Shown piece after piece: positions 38,539 through 46,933 of a DNA stretch of 62,752 bases. The stretch lies in the NCBI GenBank assembly GCA_903863255.1, contig CAIPBJ010000040.1:1-62752 (forward strand), written 5' to 3'. A program made the position numbers and the translations under genes. The DNA comes from an uncultured Methylophilaceae bacterium (lineage in GTDB: Bacteria; Pseudomonadota; Gammaproteobacteria; Burkholderiales; Methylophilaceae). The notes beneath the pieces were generated by a model. That model saw only the letters and a program-made list of their open reading frames with translations. It had not been told where the DNA came from and made no database searches. The stretch's first letter is position 1. Every line of letters begins with the position of its first letter.

Positions 38539-39836
38539 TACCGACTTTTTAAAATATAATGTGCACATTCTACGCCACTTTGAACCGCACCTTCTATTGT
38601 TGCCGGGTATTTTCCTTGAGTATAATCACCAGCCAGGTAAAGGTTAGGTATCATTGTAATGGCATCAGGCCTTGCTAACCTTGGCGAACAGGCAAAGGTG
38701 GCGCGTTTTTCTGCAATTATTTTTGTCCATTGTGGTTCGCCTAGATTGGGATGATGGGCTTGTAGTTCTTCAAGTACAGCTTTTGCCAAGGATTCATGGC
38801 TAATCTCTTGGTGTTTTCCTTCTGCGCTAATAACCACAGCTATCAAGCCGTGCTGACCGCAGATGGTGCCTCTGTCGAAGCTCCATTGACAATAACCGGA
38901 ACTATAACCGATCATGGCTTGAGGTAAATTAACATCCTTTTCAAATTGAAAGTAGGCTGTATAAATCGGCTGGAATCTAAGTTTATTTATCATGGCTTGG
39001 ATTGATTCAGTCCCAGCTAAACCAGCAAGCAACTCATTCGTCTTGTGCGGGGATGTAGCGATTACGATAAATTGATAGAGTGAACCAGTCGTATTTTCAG
39101 TCGCTAAGCAGAATCCGTTTTCGATTCGACTAATACTTTTTATTGCTGATTTGATGTGAATCTTACCGCCATTGTTTTTTATCATTAGGGCTAATGGTTC
39201 GGAAATCATCTTCGTTAGATCCACCTTTGGTAAAAGCATGTCGCTGTCATTCTTTGCTTTTGAGAAGCTATCTTTTAGTACGTTTAGGAATACCTGCGCA
39301 CTTGCTAAGTAAGGTGGGGTATTAAGTGCAGCAAGACATATCGGTTCCCATAACGTCTTAATAAGTCTTGAGGGTTGGTTTTGTTTTTTTAAAAGTGATA
39401 ATAAAGTAATATCCTGATCTAACTGGTAATCGATTTTTTGCAAGCGATGCATGAAAAGTATTGCGCTTAGACGTTCTTTAAGACTTAATCCTTTTGCTAG
39501 AAGGATGCCATAAAGTAAATGAAATGGAGCCGGTAGAAGTGAATTAGCATGCAAACTGTAAACGTCTTGCATATGTATCTGTAAAGGAATCCTTAAAAGT
39601 ACTTCTTCTTCATGAATTCCAAGCTTGCTTAATAAACTCAGCGTCTGGTGATAGGCCCCTAGAATAATGTGTTGACCATTGTCAAGCGTTGTTCCTTTCC
39701 ATGTGAGGCCCCTTGCCCGTCCGCCCAGATATGGATTTGCTTCATACAGAGTGACATTCACCCCATTAGATGCAAGAATCGCAGCAGAGGTGAGACCAGC
39801 AATGCCTCCACCAATAATTGCAACATTATTTTGCAT
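38538..39836 (-). CDS. hpnE: Hydroxysqualene dehydroxylase HpnE
   Basis: 432 residues, FAD-dependent amine-oxidase-type protein. The N-terminal dinucleotide motif GGGIAGLTSAAILASNG is followed by EANPYLGGRARG; the C-terminal FAD contact region LAGDYTQGKYPATIEGAVQSG is near residue 400. HpnE reduces hydroxysqualene to squalene. It follows hpnD and hpnC on the same strand, completing the three-step route from farnesyl diphosphate to squalene. Confidence 0.93.
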   Translation of the reverse strand: MQNNVAIIGGGIAGLTSAAILASNGVNVTLYEANPYLGGRARGLTWKGTTLDNGQHIILGAYHQTLSLLSKLGIHEEEVLLRIPLQIHMQDVYSLHANSLLPAPFHLLYGILLAKGLSLKERLSAILFMHRLQKIDYQLDQDITLLSLLKKQNQPSRLIKTLWEPICLAALNTPPYLASAQVFLNVLKDSFSKAKNDSDMLLPKVDLTKMISEPLALMIKNNGGKIHIKSAIKSISRIENGFCLATENTTGSLYQFIVIATSPHKTNELLAGLAGTESIQAMINKLRFQPIYTAYFQFEKDVNLPQAMIGYSSGYCQWSFDRGTICGQHGLIAVVISAEGKHQEISHESLAKAVLEELQAHHPNLGEPQWTKIIAEKRATFACSPRLARPDAITMIPNLYLAGDYTQGKYPATIEGAVQSGVECAHYILKSR

Positions 39837-39927
39837 AGATAGTTGGTTATCCTGATGTTTTATATTTATTATTCAGCAATAAATTGATGACAGAATGGCA
39901 GACGTTAAATTATAGGTTACAAAAAGA

Positions 39928-40764
39928 TTAATTGCGTATCCATGTCAGCCATGCCAACCATAACTTTCTTAGTCCTCCGAGCGATGTCTTGGAGTTCAGG
40001 ACTTTTTGTGATCCGTCCGCTTTAATCTCTCTTAATAAGGTTCGATAAATCGCAGCCATCATGAGACCGGTTCGCTGACTATGGCGATCCTCTTTAGGTA
40101 AATGATTCAATGCCTTATCATAGAAAGTCTCAGCACGTTCAATTTGATAGTCGATCAAGGACCTGACTTTTTCGGACTCATTTCCAGCCAAAATATCATT
40201 TTCAGTTAACCCAAATCTGGTAATCTCTTCTTGCGGTAAATAAATTCTATTGCGTCTGGCATCCTCGCCTACGTCTCGAATGATATTGGTAAGCTGGAAT
40301 GCCATGCCCAAGTCATGAGCATATTTCAATGTGTTTCTATTGGAAAATCCAAAAATGGAGGCTGATAGCAAACCAACTGCACTGGCTACTCGATAACAGT
40401 AAAGTTGCAATTCTTTGAATGAAGCATATCGGTTTTGATCACAGTCCATTTCCATTCCATCGATGATTTCTAGGAAAAGTTCTTCACTCAGGTTAAATGT
40501 AGCTAAATGTTCATGTAAGGCATGACTCACAGGGTGTTGTGGATTACCATGAAAAAGATTCTTGATTTCATTCCTCCACCAAGATAGCTTGGTCCGGGCA
40601 AGGTTTACATCGGAACATTCATCAGCTATGTCATCGACTTCTCTGCAGAAGGCGTAGAGGGCGACAATAGCCTCTCGTTGTTTTCTAGGCAGAAAAATAA
40701 AGCTATAGTAGAAACTTGATCCGCTTGAAGATGCCTTTTGTTGACAATATTGTTTTGGAGTCAT
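39928..40764 (-). CDS. hpnD: Presqualene diphosphate synthase HpnD
   Basis: 278 residues from the ATG overlapping the hpnC stop (ATGA); the longer reading would run back into hpnC. It is a squalene/phytoene synthase-fold enzyme with the two Asp-rich motifs: REVDDIADE and IRDVGEDARRNRIYLP. It condenses two farnesyl diphosphates into presqualene diphosphate. A 91-bp gap separates it from hpnE, and the 4-bp overlap with hpnC implies translational coupling. Confidence 0.92.
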   Translation of the reverse strand: MTPKQYCQQKASSSGSSFYYSFIFLPRKQREAIVALYAFCREVDDIADECSDVNLARTKLSWWRNEIKNLFHGNPQHPVSHALHEHLATFNLSEELFLEIIDGMEMDCDQNRYASFKELQLYCYRVASAVGLLSASIFGFSNRNTLKYAHDLGMAFQLTNIIRDVGEDARRNRIYLPQEEITRFGLTENDILAGNESEKVRSLIDYQIERAETFYDKALNHLPKEDRHSQRTGLMMAAIYRTLLREIKADGSQKVLNSKTSLGGLRKLWLAWLTWIRN

Positions 40765-41630
40765 CGTTTTAATACCGCACGATAGAACATATACACCCAA
40801 TCTTTTTTAGTTAATTTAGGTCGACTTGCGAAAATGTCACCCCTTGATTGATGCAATTTCTTTAAAATACATGCTCCACCGGCAATTATAGTTCGCATTT
40901 CTAAACCAATTCTACCTTTGAGTTGGATGCCTAAGGGTGCACCAGACTGTAAAAGTTGACGGGCACGGTTGATTTGGAATTCCATGAAATGATTCCAATT
41001 GATATCAGCTTTTTTTGAATCAATCTGCTCCTGAGATACCTTATATTTCAGCATCTCGTCCTGAGGAAAGTAATTGCGGTTTTTCTGGTTATCTATCACC
41101 ACATCTTGTAAGAAATTGATTAATTGAAGTGAAGAGCATATAGCATCCGAATAGCCGATGTTTTTGGGAGTGGCTTCCTTATAAAGGTGTAGCATTAATC
41201 TTCCAATCGGGTTTGCAGATCGACGGCAATAATCCATCAATTCTCCAAAATTCGCATAGTTTTTCTTTACTACGTCTTGACTGAAGGCATCAAGTAAATC
41301 ATAAAATGGCTGAATTGGAAGATCGTTTTCCAGAATTGTTTTCTTCAAAGAAACAAAAAATTCTGTTTGCGGAGTCTGGCCTTGAAATATAGAATCTAAT
41401 TCGGTTTTAAACTTACCAAGAAGGTCCAAACGCTCTTGTTGCGTTAGGTCGCCTTCATCAGCAAAATCGTCTGCTTGTCTGGCAAATGAGTAAATAAGTG
41501 CAATTGGTTCTCTCAAATGCAATGGTAGGAACATCGACGCTACCGGAAAGTTTTCATAGTGCGTAGTTGCAAGTTTAAGACTATCTTGGATAATGTTATT
41601 TGTGTTCATGTTTAGAAGTAAGTATGCCAT
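40761..41630 (-). CDS. hpnC: Hydroxysqualene synthase HpnC
   Basis: 289 residues (282 if the internal ATG at 41609 is used; neither start has a good ribosome site). A squalene/phytoene synthase relative of HpnD, with RQADDFADEGD and LQDVVIDNQKNRNYFP. HpnC converts presqualene diphosphate to hydroxysqualene. It is first of hpnC-hpnD-hpnE. Squalene-hopene cyclase is not in the window. Assignment of C versus D is by gene order and sequence pattern. Confidence 0.9.
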   Translation of the reverse strand: MAYLLLNMNTNNIIQDSLKLATTHYENFPVASMFLPLHLREPIALIYSFARQADDFADEGDLTQQERLDLLGKFKTELDSIFQGQTPQTEFFVSLKKTILENDLPIQPFYDLLDAFSQDVVKKNYANFGELMDYCRRSANPIGRLMLHLYKEATPKNIGYSDAICSSLQLINFLQDVVIDNQKNRNYFPQDEMLKYKVSQEQIDSKKADINWNHFMEFQINRARQLLQSGAPLGIQLKGRIGLEMRTIIAGGACILKKLHQSRGDIFASRPKLTKKDWVYMFYRAVLKR

Positions 41631-41711
41631 AAATTTATACGACCACAGGTACTACCTGAAAGAGTTTTCATTAAGATTTAGTTAAAATAATTTAAAAATT
41701 TAGGAAATACG

Positions 41712-42458
41712 ATGTTAGGGATTATTGGTGGGACAGGTTTGTCACAATTGGAAAACCTGAAAGTAAATCGCAGACAATTGATGAGAACGCCTTATGGAGA
41801 GCCTTCAGGCCCGTTGACCTTTGGAGAAATAGGTGGCCATGAGGTAATATTTCTTCCTAGACATGGTAATGGCCATACCATTCCTCCGCATGCTGTAAAT
41901 TATCGTGCAAATCTTTGGGCACTTCAAGCTGAGAACGTCAAAAGTATTGTTGCTGTTGCAAGCGTTGGGGGCATTATTGACGATTTAGAACCCGGTAAAA
42001 TAGTATTGCCTGATCAGATTATCGATTACACCCATGGCAGAAAAAACAGTTTTTTTGATGGTACCGATCAGTTGGTTAGACACATTGATTTTACACAACC
42101 ATATTGCCAGAAACTAAGGATGTTGTGTAAGCGAGCGGCTAGTCATGCAAATCAAGTCTTAATTGATGGTGGCGTCTATGCTGCGGTTCAGGGTCCCAGA
42201 CTTGAAACTGCTGCAGAAATTAATAAGCTTGAACGTGATGGAGCAACGATGGTTGGAATGACAGGCATGCCTGAGGCAGCCTTGGCTCGGGAATTAGAAA
42301 TCAATTACGCTGCTATTTGTCCTGTAGCCAATTATGCGGCTGGGCGTGGAAGCAGCAAAAATGAAATTAAATATGAAGAAATAGGAAAGAAACTTGGCGA
42401 AACAATGGGTCAAGTAAGACTTTTAATTGAACAGGTGGTACTACTATATGCCGATTAG
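41712..42458 (+). CDS. mtnP: S-methyl-5'-thioadenosine/thioinosine phosphorylase family protein
   Basis: 248 residues, trimeric purine nucleoside phosphorylase fold. Motifs: [37 protein letters not shown] and [15 protein letters not shown]. In the purine pocket the segment is CPVANYAAG; an Asn where adenine-specific enzymes have Asp suggests preference for 6-oxopurines, i.e. methylthioinosine. This is family knowledge and needs assay. It overlaps def by 11 bp, and AGGAAATACG precedes the ATG. Confidence 0.88.
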   Translation: MLGIIGGTGLSQLENLKVNRRQLMRTPYGEPSGPLTFGEIGGHEVIFLPRHGNGHTIPPHAVNYRANLWALQAENVKSIVAVASVGGIIDDLEPGKIVLPDQIIDYTHGRKNSFFDGTDQLVRHIDFTQPYCQKLRMLCKRAASHANQVLIDGGVYAAVQGPRLETAAEINKLERDGATMVGMTGMPEAALARELEINYAAICPVANYAAGRGSSKNEIKYEEIGKKLGETMGQVRLLIEQVVLLYAD

Positions 42459-42981
42459 ACCAGTATTGAGAATGGGGGATCCGCTTTTGTTCCAAAAAGC
42501 ATTACCTGTGAAAGAATTTAATACCCCAGAATTACATGCAGTAATAGAAGACATGAAAGATACAATGAATTTCATGAATGGGGCTGGTATTGCAGCCCCT
42601 CAAATTGGAGTTAGTTTACGTATAGTAATCTTTGGAGTTGGAATAAATCCTCGATATCCTGATGCCGAGCAGGTTCCTTATACGATTCTTATCAACCCTG
42701 AAATTACCCCTGTTGGAGATGATGTAGAAGAGGGGTGGGAGGGCTGCCTTTCTGTTCCTGGTATGAGGGGTTTAGTTCCTAGGTATCAACGATTACATTA
42801 TAAAGGGTTCGATCCTTATGGAAGTCCGATAGATCGAATGGTTAGCGGGTTCCATGCTAGGGTTGTGCAGCACGAATGCGACCATTTGGATGGGATTTTA
42901 TATCCTATGCGAATAAAAAATATGACTAACTTTGGTTATACAGATGTGTTATTTCCTGATCTGAGGGTAGAAGATGATTAA
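42448..42981 (+). CDS. def: Peptide deformylase
   Basis: 177 residues from the ATG inside the end of mtnP (an earlier in-frame ATG would add YYY-type residues not seen in the family). The three deformylase motifs are intact: [19 protein letters not shown] (Cys metal ligand) and QHECDHLDG. It removes the N-formyl group from new proteins. This copy is not next to fmt, so it may be a second deformylase (inference). Confidence 0.93.
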   Translation: MPIRPVLRMGDPLLFQKALPVKEFNTPELHAVIEDMKDTMNFMNGAGIAAPQIGVSLRIVIFGVGINPRYPDAEQVPYTILINPEITPVGDDVEEGWEGCLSVPGMRGLVPRYQRLHYKGFDPYGSPIDRMVSGFHARVVQHECDHLDGILYPMRIKNMTNFGYTDVLFPDLRVEDD

Positions 42982-43052
42982 AGGTTTGTGTTAGAATTCA
43001 CGCCTTGCTGTCGGGTAAAGAAAAATCAGGCATACGCGCAGTTAAAGTTATA

Positions 43053-43142
43053 GGAAGAGTGGCAGAGCGGTTTAATGCTACAGTCTTGAAAACTGTCGTG
43101 GGTTCACGCCCACCGTGAGTTCGAATCTCACCTCTTCCGCCA
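43053..43142 (+). tRNA. tRNA-Ser (UGA)
   Basis: A full cloverleaf with acceptor GGAAGAG/CTCTTCC, a long variable arm as in class II tRNAs, anticodon loop CTTGAAA (anticodon TGA), T-loop TTCGAAT and encoded CCA. A terminator follows 17 bp later. Confidence 0.96.
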
Positions 43143-43158
43143 GGTTTTGAATGTAATC

Positions 43159-43184
43159 GCCGCTATAAAAGCGGCTTTTTTTTT
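43159..43184 (+). terminator. Terminator after tRNA-Ser(UGA)
   Basis: GCCGCT / AGCGGC stem with an ATAAA loop followed by nine T. It ends the tRNA transcript; the cupin gene begins 14 bp later. Confidence 0.88.
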
Positions 43185-43198
43185 ATATAAGGGAAATC

Positions 43199-43474
43199 AT
43201 GAGTCAAATTATTGTTGAACATAATCCAAGTGAAGACAAGTTAAAGCAGTTAGGGGTGTCAAATTGGGCTATATGGGAAAAGGAAGTTTCCAAGTTTCCT
43301 TTGGATTTTGGGATGACTGAGAGCGCATATTTACTTGAAGGTGAAATTCATGTTACACCTCAGGGCGGAGAGAAAGTTGTAATCAAGGCGGGTGATTTCG
43401 TTGTGTTCCCGAAAGGCCTAAAGACTAATTGGGAAGTTGTTAAACCATTACGCAAGCATTACAAACACAGTTAA
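43199..43474 (+). CDS. Small cupin-domain protein
   Basis: 91 residues, a single cupin barrel of the cupin_3 type, with the two half-motifs around YLLEGEIHVTP and AGDFVVFPKGLKTNWEV. The usual metal-binding His residues are not evident in the first motif, so it may not be an enzyme. AAGGGA lies before the ATG. It is a single gene between a terminator and the insertion element. Function unknown. Confidence 0.82.
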   Translation: MSQIIVEHNPSEDKLKQLGVSNWAIWEKEVSKFPLDFGMTESAYLLEGEIHVTPQGGEKVVIKAGDFVVFPKGLKTNWEVVKPLRKHYKHS

Positions 43475-43499
43475 CCCGTTAAGGTCTATTTAAAGAGAG

Positions 43500-43529
43500 A
43501 GTCCAGTATATTTATTGGGCTTTTTTTTT
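43500..43529 (+). terminator. Terminator after the cupin gene
   Basis: AGTCCA / TGGGCT stem (one G-T pair) with a 10-base AT-rich loop followed by nine T. A weak stem but a strong T run. Confidence 0.65.
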
Positions 43530-43765
43530 GTCTTTTTGTTAGGGCTTTTTTCTAAGTATTTAGAAAATAATAATTAGGGTATTCGAATTGGATTATTGAT
43601 TTTTGATAAAAATCCTTAAGTTGGAAATTTTTTAGTTTGGTTGACGATTGTATTATTGTGGTTTGAATGTCTGCTTCTGGGGAAGTTGATTTAGGAGGTT
43701 TTCGACACTTTTCGGCCTTGAATGGTCATTTAACTCTAAAAGTTGATTCATTGATCTTTATTATT
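43530..43765. other. AT-rich intergenic segment left of the insertion element
   Basis: No credible gene. It contains one degenerate copy of the element end (GGGTATTCG followed by AATTGGATTATTGATT, 43577-43607), discussed under repeats, and otherwise AT-rich sequence. It may be a scar of an earlier insertion. Confidence 0.5.
43577..43607 (+). repeat. Degenerate element-end-like repeat, copy 1
   Basis: GGGTATTCG followed by AATTGGATTATTGATT and TTTGAT. It matches copy 2 at 43768-43798 in most of 31 positions, 191 bp away in the same orientation. It lies outside the proposed element. Confidence 0.6.
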
Positions 43766-43791
43766 TTGGGTATTCGTATTTGATGATTGAT
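43766..43791 (+). repeat. Left terminal inverted repeat of the ISL3-like element
   Basis: TTGGGTATTCGTATT followed by a TGATGATTGAT segment. The first 15 bases are an exact inverse of 46097-46111. Confidence 0.7.
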
Positions 43792-43826
43792 TTCTGATTT
43801 TCTCCACGATTGTCATTCAAGTCATA

Positions 43827-43846
43827 ATTCGTATTCCGTAGTTGAC
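43827..43846 (+). repeat. Subterminal end-like repeat
   Basis: ATTCGTATTCCGTAGTTGAC. Its inverse at the right end (46086-46105) differs by only a couple of bases. It may be the true left end or a second transposase-binding site. Another copy of the ATTCGTATT core is at 43873-43881. Confidence 0.6.
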
Positions 43847-43986
43847 GGCGGCGCAATGTTGCTGTATAATTAATTCGTATTGTATGATTGATTAACTTTG
43901 TGTGCGGAGTGTTGCTGATGTCGAATGAGCGAAAGACTGAAAACCTTTTGGAGCAGATTAGCGGTAATTAGATATAGGGGACTATC

Positions 43987-44334
43987 GTGACAATCATTGC
44001 AGAAATCGACAAGGATACAGAACGCGCTGCCCGTGCTTTCATCTCGAAGGTTACGGGTAAGTACGACTACGCAGGAGCAATCCTGTTCGGTAGTCGTGCG
44101 CGTCATACCAACCGGCCGGATAGCGATGCAGATATTGCTGTTCTTCTGCATGGCGCTCATGGGAAATTTGTCGATGTGAAGATGGCGATGGCTGACTTGG
44201 CTTACGATGTGCTACTGGAAACAGGTATTCGCATTCAGCCACTTCCGATCTGGGAAGATGAATGGGAACATCCGGAATCCTATTCCAATCCGCTCCTGCT
44301 TCGTAACATCGATCGTGAAGGAATACGCCTGTGA
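43987..44334 (+). CDS. MntA-type nucleotidyltransferase antitoxin
   Basis: 115 residues with a minimal nucleotidyltransferase domain. The signature GSRARHTNRPDSDADIAV (GS followed by DxD, about residues 33-50) is complete. In MNT-HEPN systems such proteins neutralise a HEPN toxin, some by AMP transfer. The start is GTG at 43987 with AGGGGA upstream. It overlaps the HEPN gene by 4 bases (GTGA), the usual coupling for this kind of pair. Base composition differs from the chromosome. It is a passenger within the insertion element. Confidence 0.85.
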   Translation: MTIIAEIDKDTERAARAFISKVTGKYDYAGAILFGSRARHTNRPDSDADIAVLLHGAHGKFVDVKMAMADLAYDVLLETGIRIQPLPIWEDEWEHPESYSNPLLLRNIDREGIRL

Positions 44335-44744
44335 ACGCTCAGGAACTAATGGCGAAAGCTGAACGTGCCGCTGCATCCGCGAGACTGCTGCTTGATACCG
44401 GGGATCTGGAAGGTGCATGCGATAGATCCTATTACGCCATGTTTAATGCTGCACGCGCCGCGCTGATAGCATCAGGATCACAAGTCCAGGAAGATGCTGC
44501 CAGGACGCATAGCGGTCTAATCTCGGCATTCAGTCTTCACCTGGTTAAGACAGAGAAGGTTTCACTGGAATACGGCCGAGCGCTCAACAAGGTTGAAGAC
44601 CTTCGCCTTATCGCCGATTACAAAGGTGACCCCATTGAGCCTGAGAAGGCGGCATGGGCAGTCGATCAGGCTCAGGAGTTTGTGCAGGCGATGCGTAAGA
44701 TGTTCGTGCCCGAGGCTGGCAGTAACACTCGTTTCAGGCAGTGA
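44331..44744 (+). CDS. HEPN-domain toxin of a MNT-HEPN pair
   Basis: 137 residues, a helical HEPN protein (PF05168-like) with DRSYYAMFNAARAAL near residue 27-41 and RTHSGLISAFSLHLVK in the middle. The RX4-6H ribonuclease motif of better-known HEPN toxins is not obvious, so the RNase role is uncertain. Start GTG. The stop is 7 bases before the transposase ATG, so toxin, antitoxin and transposase may share one transcript. Confidence 0.8.
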   Translation: MNAQELMAKAERAAASARLLLDTGDLEGACDRSYYAMFNAARAALIASGSQVQEDAARTHSGLISAFSLHLVKTEKVSLEYGRALNKVEDLRLIADYKGDPIEPEKAAWAVDQAQEFVQAMRKMFVPEAGSNTRFRQ

Positions 44745-44751
44745 TGTTTCA

Positions 44752-46080
44752 ATGCCCGCTAACATCCTCAATCTGCCGTCCTATACGGTCACTGAATTCC
44801 AGGAAAATGATCACGACTACCACGTAGACGCCGTAGCCAATACCGCTGCGGCGTCTTGTCCTCACTGCAAATCAACAGATCTCGTCGGTTTCGGCCGGCG
44901 CGAGCAGATTGTTCGAGATCTGCCCTCGCATGGCAAGCGGGTTGGCATCTACGTTGATACCAGGCGCTTCCGCTGCCGATCCTGTACCAAGACCTTCTAT
45001 GAGGCTCTGCCAGATGTTGATGAAAAGCGTCTGATGACCAATCGCCTCGTTGCCTGGATTGGAAAGCAGGCCATCAAGCGCACCTTCACCTCGATTGCTG
45101 ATGAAGTCGGCATTGTGGAAGGTACGGTGCGCAGCATCTTCCGCGACTACATCAATGATCTGGAGCAGACCGTCCGGTTCGAGACGCCAAAGTGGATGGG
45201 AATCGACGAGATCCACCTGATCAAGCCAAGAGGCGTTGTCGCCAACATTCAGAACAACACCGTGGTTGAGGTGCTGCCGAACCGCAACAAGGAAACGGTC
45301 ATTCGCTACCTGTCACAACTTGAGGGCAAGGATCGAATCCAGTACGTCGCGATGGATATGTGGAAGCCGTATCGCGAGGCTGTCGAGCTGGTACTGCCTC
45401 AAGCCATGGTTGTCGTCGACAAGTTTCATGTGGTGAAAATGGCGAATGAAGCCATGGAGCGCGTCAGGAAGAGCTTCCGTGAATCGCTGACACCCAAGCA
45501 ACGCCGCGTCCTGATGCATGACCGTTTCGTGCTGCTGAAGCGTGAATCCGAGTTGAGCGATAGTGAAGTTCTGAAGCTGTCTTGCTGGCTCAATAACTAT
45601 CCTGAGCTGGGTGTCGCGTACAAGCTCAAGGAAGACTTCTTCAAGATATACGACGCCAGATCCAGGCATGATGCCATGAATATGTACGCAGCCTGGGAGA
45701 AGTCGGTTACGCCTGAAGTGCGCGATGCATTCTCTGACATTATCCGTGCCTGGGGTAACTGGCAGCCGTACATCCTCAACCACTTCGATCATCCAGTTAC
45801 CAATGCGTACACGGAGTCGTTGAACAACTTAATCCGTGTGATGAATAGGCTGGGTCGTGGGTACTCATTTGAAGCGCTCCGAGCGAAGATTCTGTTCGCG
45901 GAAGGCGCCTTCAAGAAGCAGATCATCCGGCCAAAGTTCGAGCGTCGTCGGCAGGATGATTCTCGCTTCGTAGGCTACGCCATGATGACAAGCTTTCAAT
46001 CGGAACCTAAGGAAACTGTAATCAACTACGGCGTGGACATATCAACACTGGTCGAGATGATTGAATCCGGCGAAATTTAA
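44752..46080 (+). CDS. ISL3-family transposase
   Basis: 442 residues from the ATG at 44752 (an upstream in-frame extension overlaps the HEPN gene and is rejected). An N-terminal zinc-ribbon (CPHC ... CRSC, about 37-85) and helix-turn-helix precede the DDE core: WMGIDEIHL (first Asp), VVVDKFHVVKMAN (second Asp) and NAYTESLNNLIRVMNR (Glu). This pattern is typical of ISL3 transposases. The gene looks intact, so the element may be mobile. It is GC-rich relative to the surrounding genes. Confidence 0.93.
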   Translation: MPANILNLPSYTVTEFQENDHDYHVDAVANTAAASCPHCKSTDLVGFGRREQIVRDLPSHGKRVGIYVDTRRFRCRSCTKTFYEALPDVDEKRLMTNRLVAWIGKQAIKRTFTSIADEVGIVEGTVRSIFRDYINDLEQTVRFETPKWMGIDEIHLIKPRGVVANIQNNTVVEVLPNRNKETVIRYLSQLEGKDRIQYVAMDMWKPYREAVELVLPQAMVVVDKFHVVKMANEAMERVRKSFRESLTPKQRRVLMHDRFVLLKRESELSDSEVLKLSCWLNNYPELGVAYKLKEDFFKIYDARSRHDAMNMYAAWEKSVTPEVRDAFSDIIRAWGNWQPYILNHFDHPVTNAYTESLNNLIRVMNRLGRGYSFEALRAKILFAEGAFKKQIIRPKFERRRQDDSRFVGYAMMTSFQSEPKETVINYGVDISTLVEMIESGEI

Positions 46081-46085
46081 CCCGC

Positions 46086-46111
46086 ATCAACCACGGAATA
46101 CGAATACCCAA
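46086..46111 (-). repeat. Right terminal inverted repeat of the ISL3-like element
   Basis: Read on the minus strand: TTGGGTATTCGTATT followed by CCGTGGTTGAT. It begins just 6 bases after the transposase stop. Confidence 0.75.
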
Positions 46112-46180
46112 TTATAAAATGTTTGCCTAATAAGCTGATATCTGCCGCTAAATAACGTTCAGATAATAAGGAATGTAAAA

Positions 46181-46255
46181 TGGAGCGGGAAGAAGGTTTC
46201 GAACCAACGCCTCAATCTTGGAAAGAATGCGCTCTGCCTGCTGAGCTATTCCCGC
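46181..46255 (-). tRNA. Divergent tRNA-Gly (UCC), possibly non-functional
   Basis: 75 bases with encoded CCA. Acceptor GCGGGAA/TTCCCGC is perfect, D-arm GCTC/GAGC is perfect with GG in the loop, and anticodon loop TTTCCAA gives anticodon TCC. The anticodon stem (CATTC/GATTG) has one T-T mismatch, and the T-stem (GTTGG/CCTTC) has two. Three mismatches are unusual for a working tRNA. It sits 70 bp from the insertion element, downstream of recR. Confidence 0.7.
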
Positions 46256-46330
46256 ATTTCTGATACAAGTTGGATTGTGAGTTACTTGCCTATTTTAAAC
46301 AATAGCCCATTAGGACTAATGGACAAAATT

Positions 46331-46927
46331 TCAAAGGCTTCTTCTCTCCATAATGGCTTGAGCCAGTGTGCCGCTATCAACATTTTCAATCTCTCCGCCC
46401 ATAGGCAAACCTCTTGCAATCCTACTTACGCGAAGTCCACGAGCAGATAAAAGTTCGTTAATGTAATGAGCTGTAGCTTCACCTTCAACTGTGTAATTAG
46501 TAGCCAAGATTACTTCTCTAACAGTCCCATCTTTAGCGCGCCTGATAAGCTTCTCTAAATGAATTTCTTTGGGGCCAATCCCGTCAAGTGGCGATAGTCT
46601 GCCCATTAGAACAAAGTACAAGCCTTGGAAAGAGTGTGTTTGTTCCAGCATCATCAAATCCGTAGGCATCTCGACAACGCACAACAGGCTGGTATCTCGG
46701 TTATCTGAACTGCACAAGGAACAAATCGATTGTTCGCTTAGATTATTACAAAGTTGGCAGTGACTAACGATTTGAAGAGCGTTTTGAATAGAATTCGCTA
46801 GTCTATCTGCACCAGGCCTATCTCTTTGAAGTAGGTGATAGGCCATACGTAATGCAGATTTAGGCCCAACTCCTGGTAAGCAACGAAGGGATTCGACTAA
46901 TTGGTCTAAGGCCTGAGGATTTTTCAT
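46331..46927 (-). CDS. recR: Recombination protein RecR
   Basis: 198 residues, the usual length. A helix-hairpin-helix start ([20 protein letters not shown]), a four-Cys zinc finger (CQLC ... CSLC, about 57-73) and a Toprim domain ([29 protein letters not shown]) are all present. It loads RecA onto gapped DNA together with RecO. It is last in dnaX-ybaB-recR, 6 bp after ybaB. Confidence 0.96.
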   Translation of the reverse strand: MKNPQALDQLVESLRCLPGVGPKSALRMAYHLLQRDRPGADRLANSIQNALQIVSHCQLCNNLSEQSICSLCSSDNRDTSLLCVVEMPTDLMMLEQTHSFQGLYFVLMGRLSPLDGIGPKEIHLEKLIRRAKDGTVREVILATNYTVEGEATAHYINELLSARGLRVSRIARGLPMGGEIENVDSGTLAQAIMERRSL

Positions 46928-46933
46928 ATAAGA

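Larger units (their letters stand above)
43766..46111. mobile_element. ISL3-like insertion element carrying a toxin-antitoxin pair
   Basis: About 2.35 kb, bounded by TTGGGTATTCGTATT (43766-43780) and its exact inverse at 46097-46111; similarity of the ends extends to about 26 bases with a few mismatches. Inside are mntA/hepT-type genes and an ISL3-family transposase, all on the plus strand and clearly richer in GC than the flanking DNA, which supports acquisition. No target-site duplication is evident. An alternative left end is 43827, where ATTCGTATTCCGTAGTTGA better matches the inner part of the right end. The boundary choice is inference. Confidence 0.75.

Noticed and set aside
45313-45792. 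A 159-codon minus-strand open frame
   Set aside because: Antisense to the DDE core of the transposase; GC-rich DNA often keeps such frames open by chance.
43766-46111. Target-site duplication of the insertion element
   Set aside because: The 8 bases next to each candidate end do not match for any of the end choices tried.
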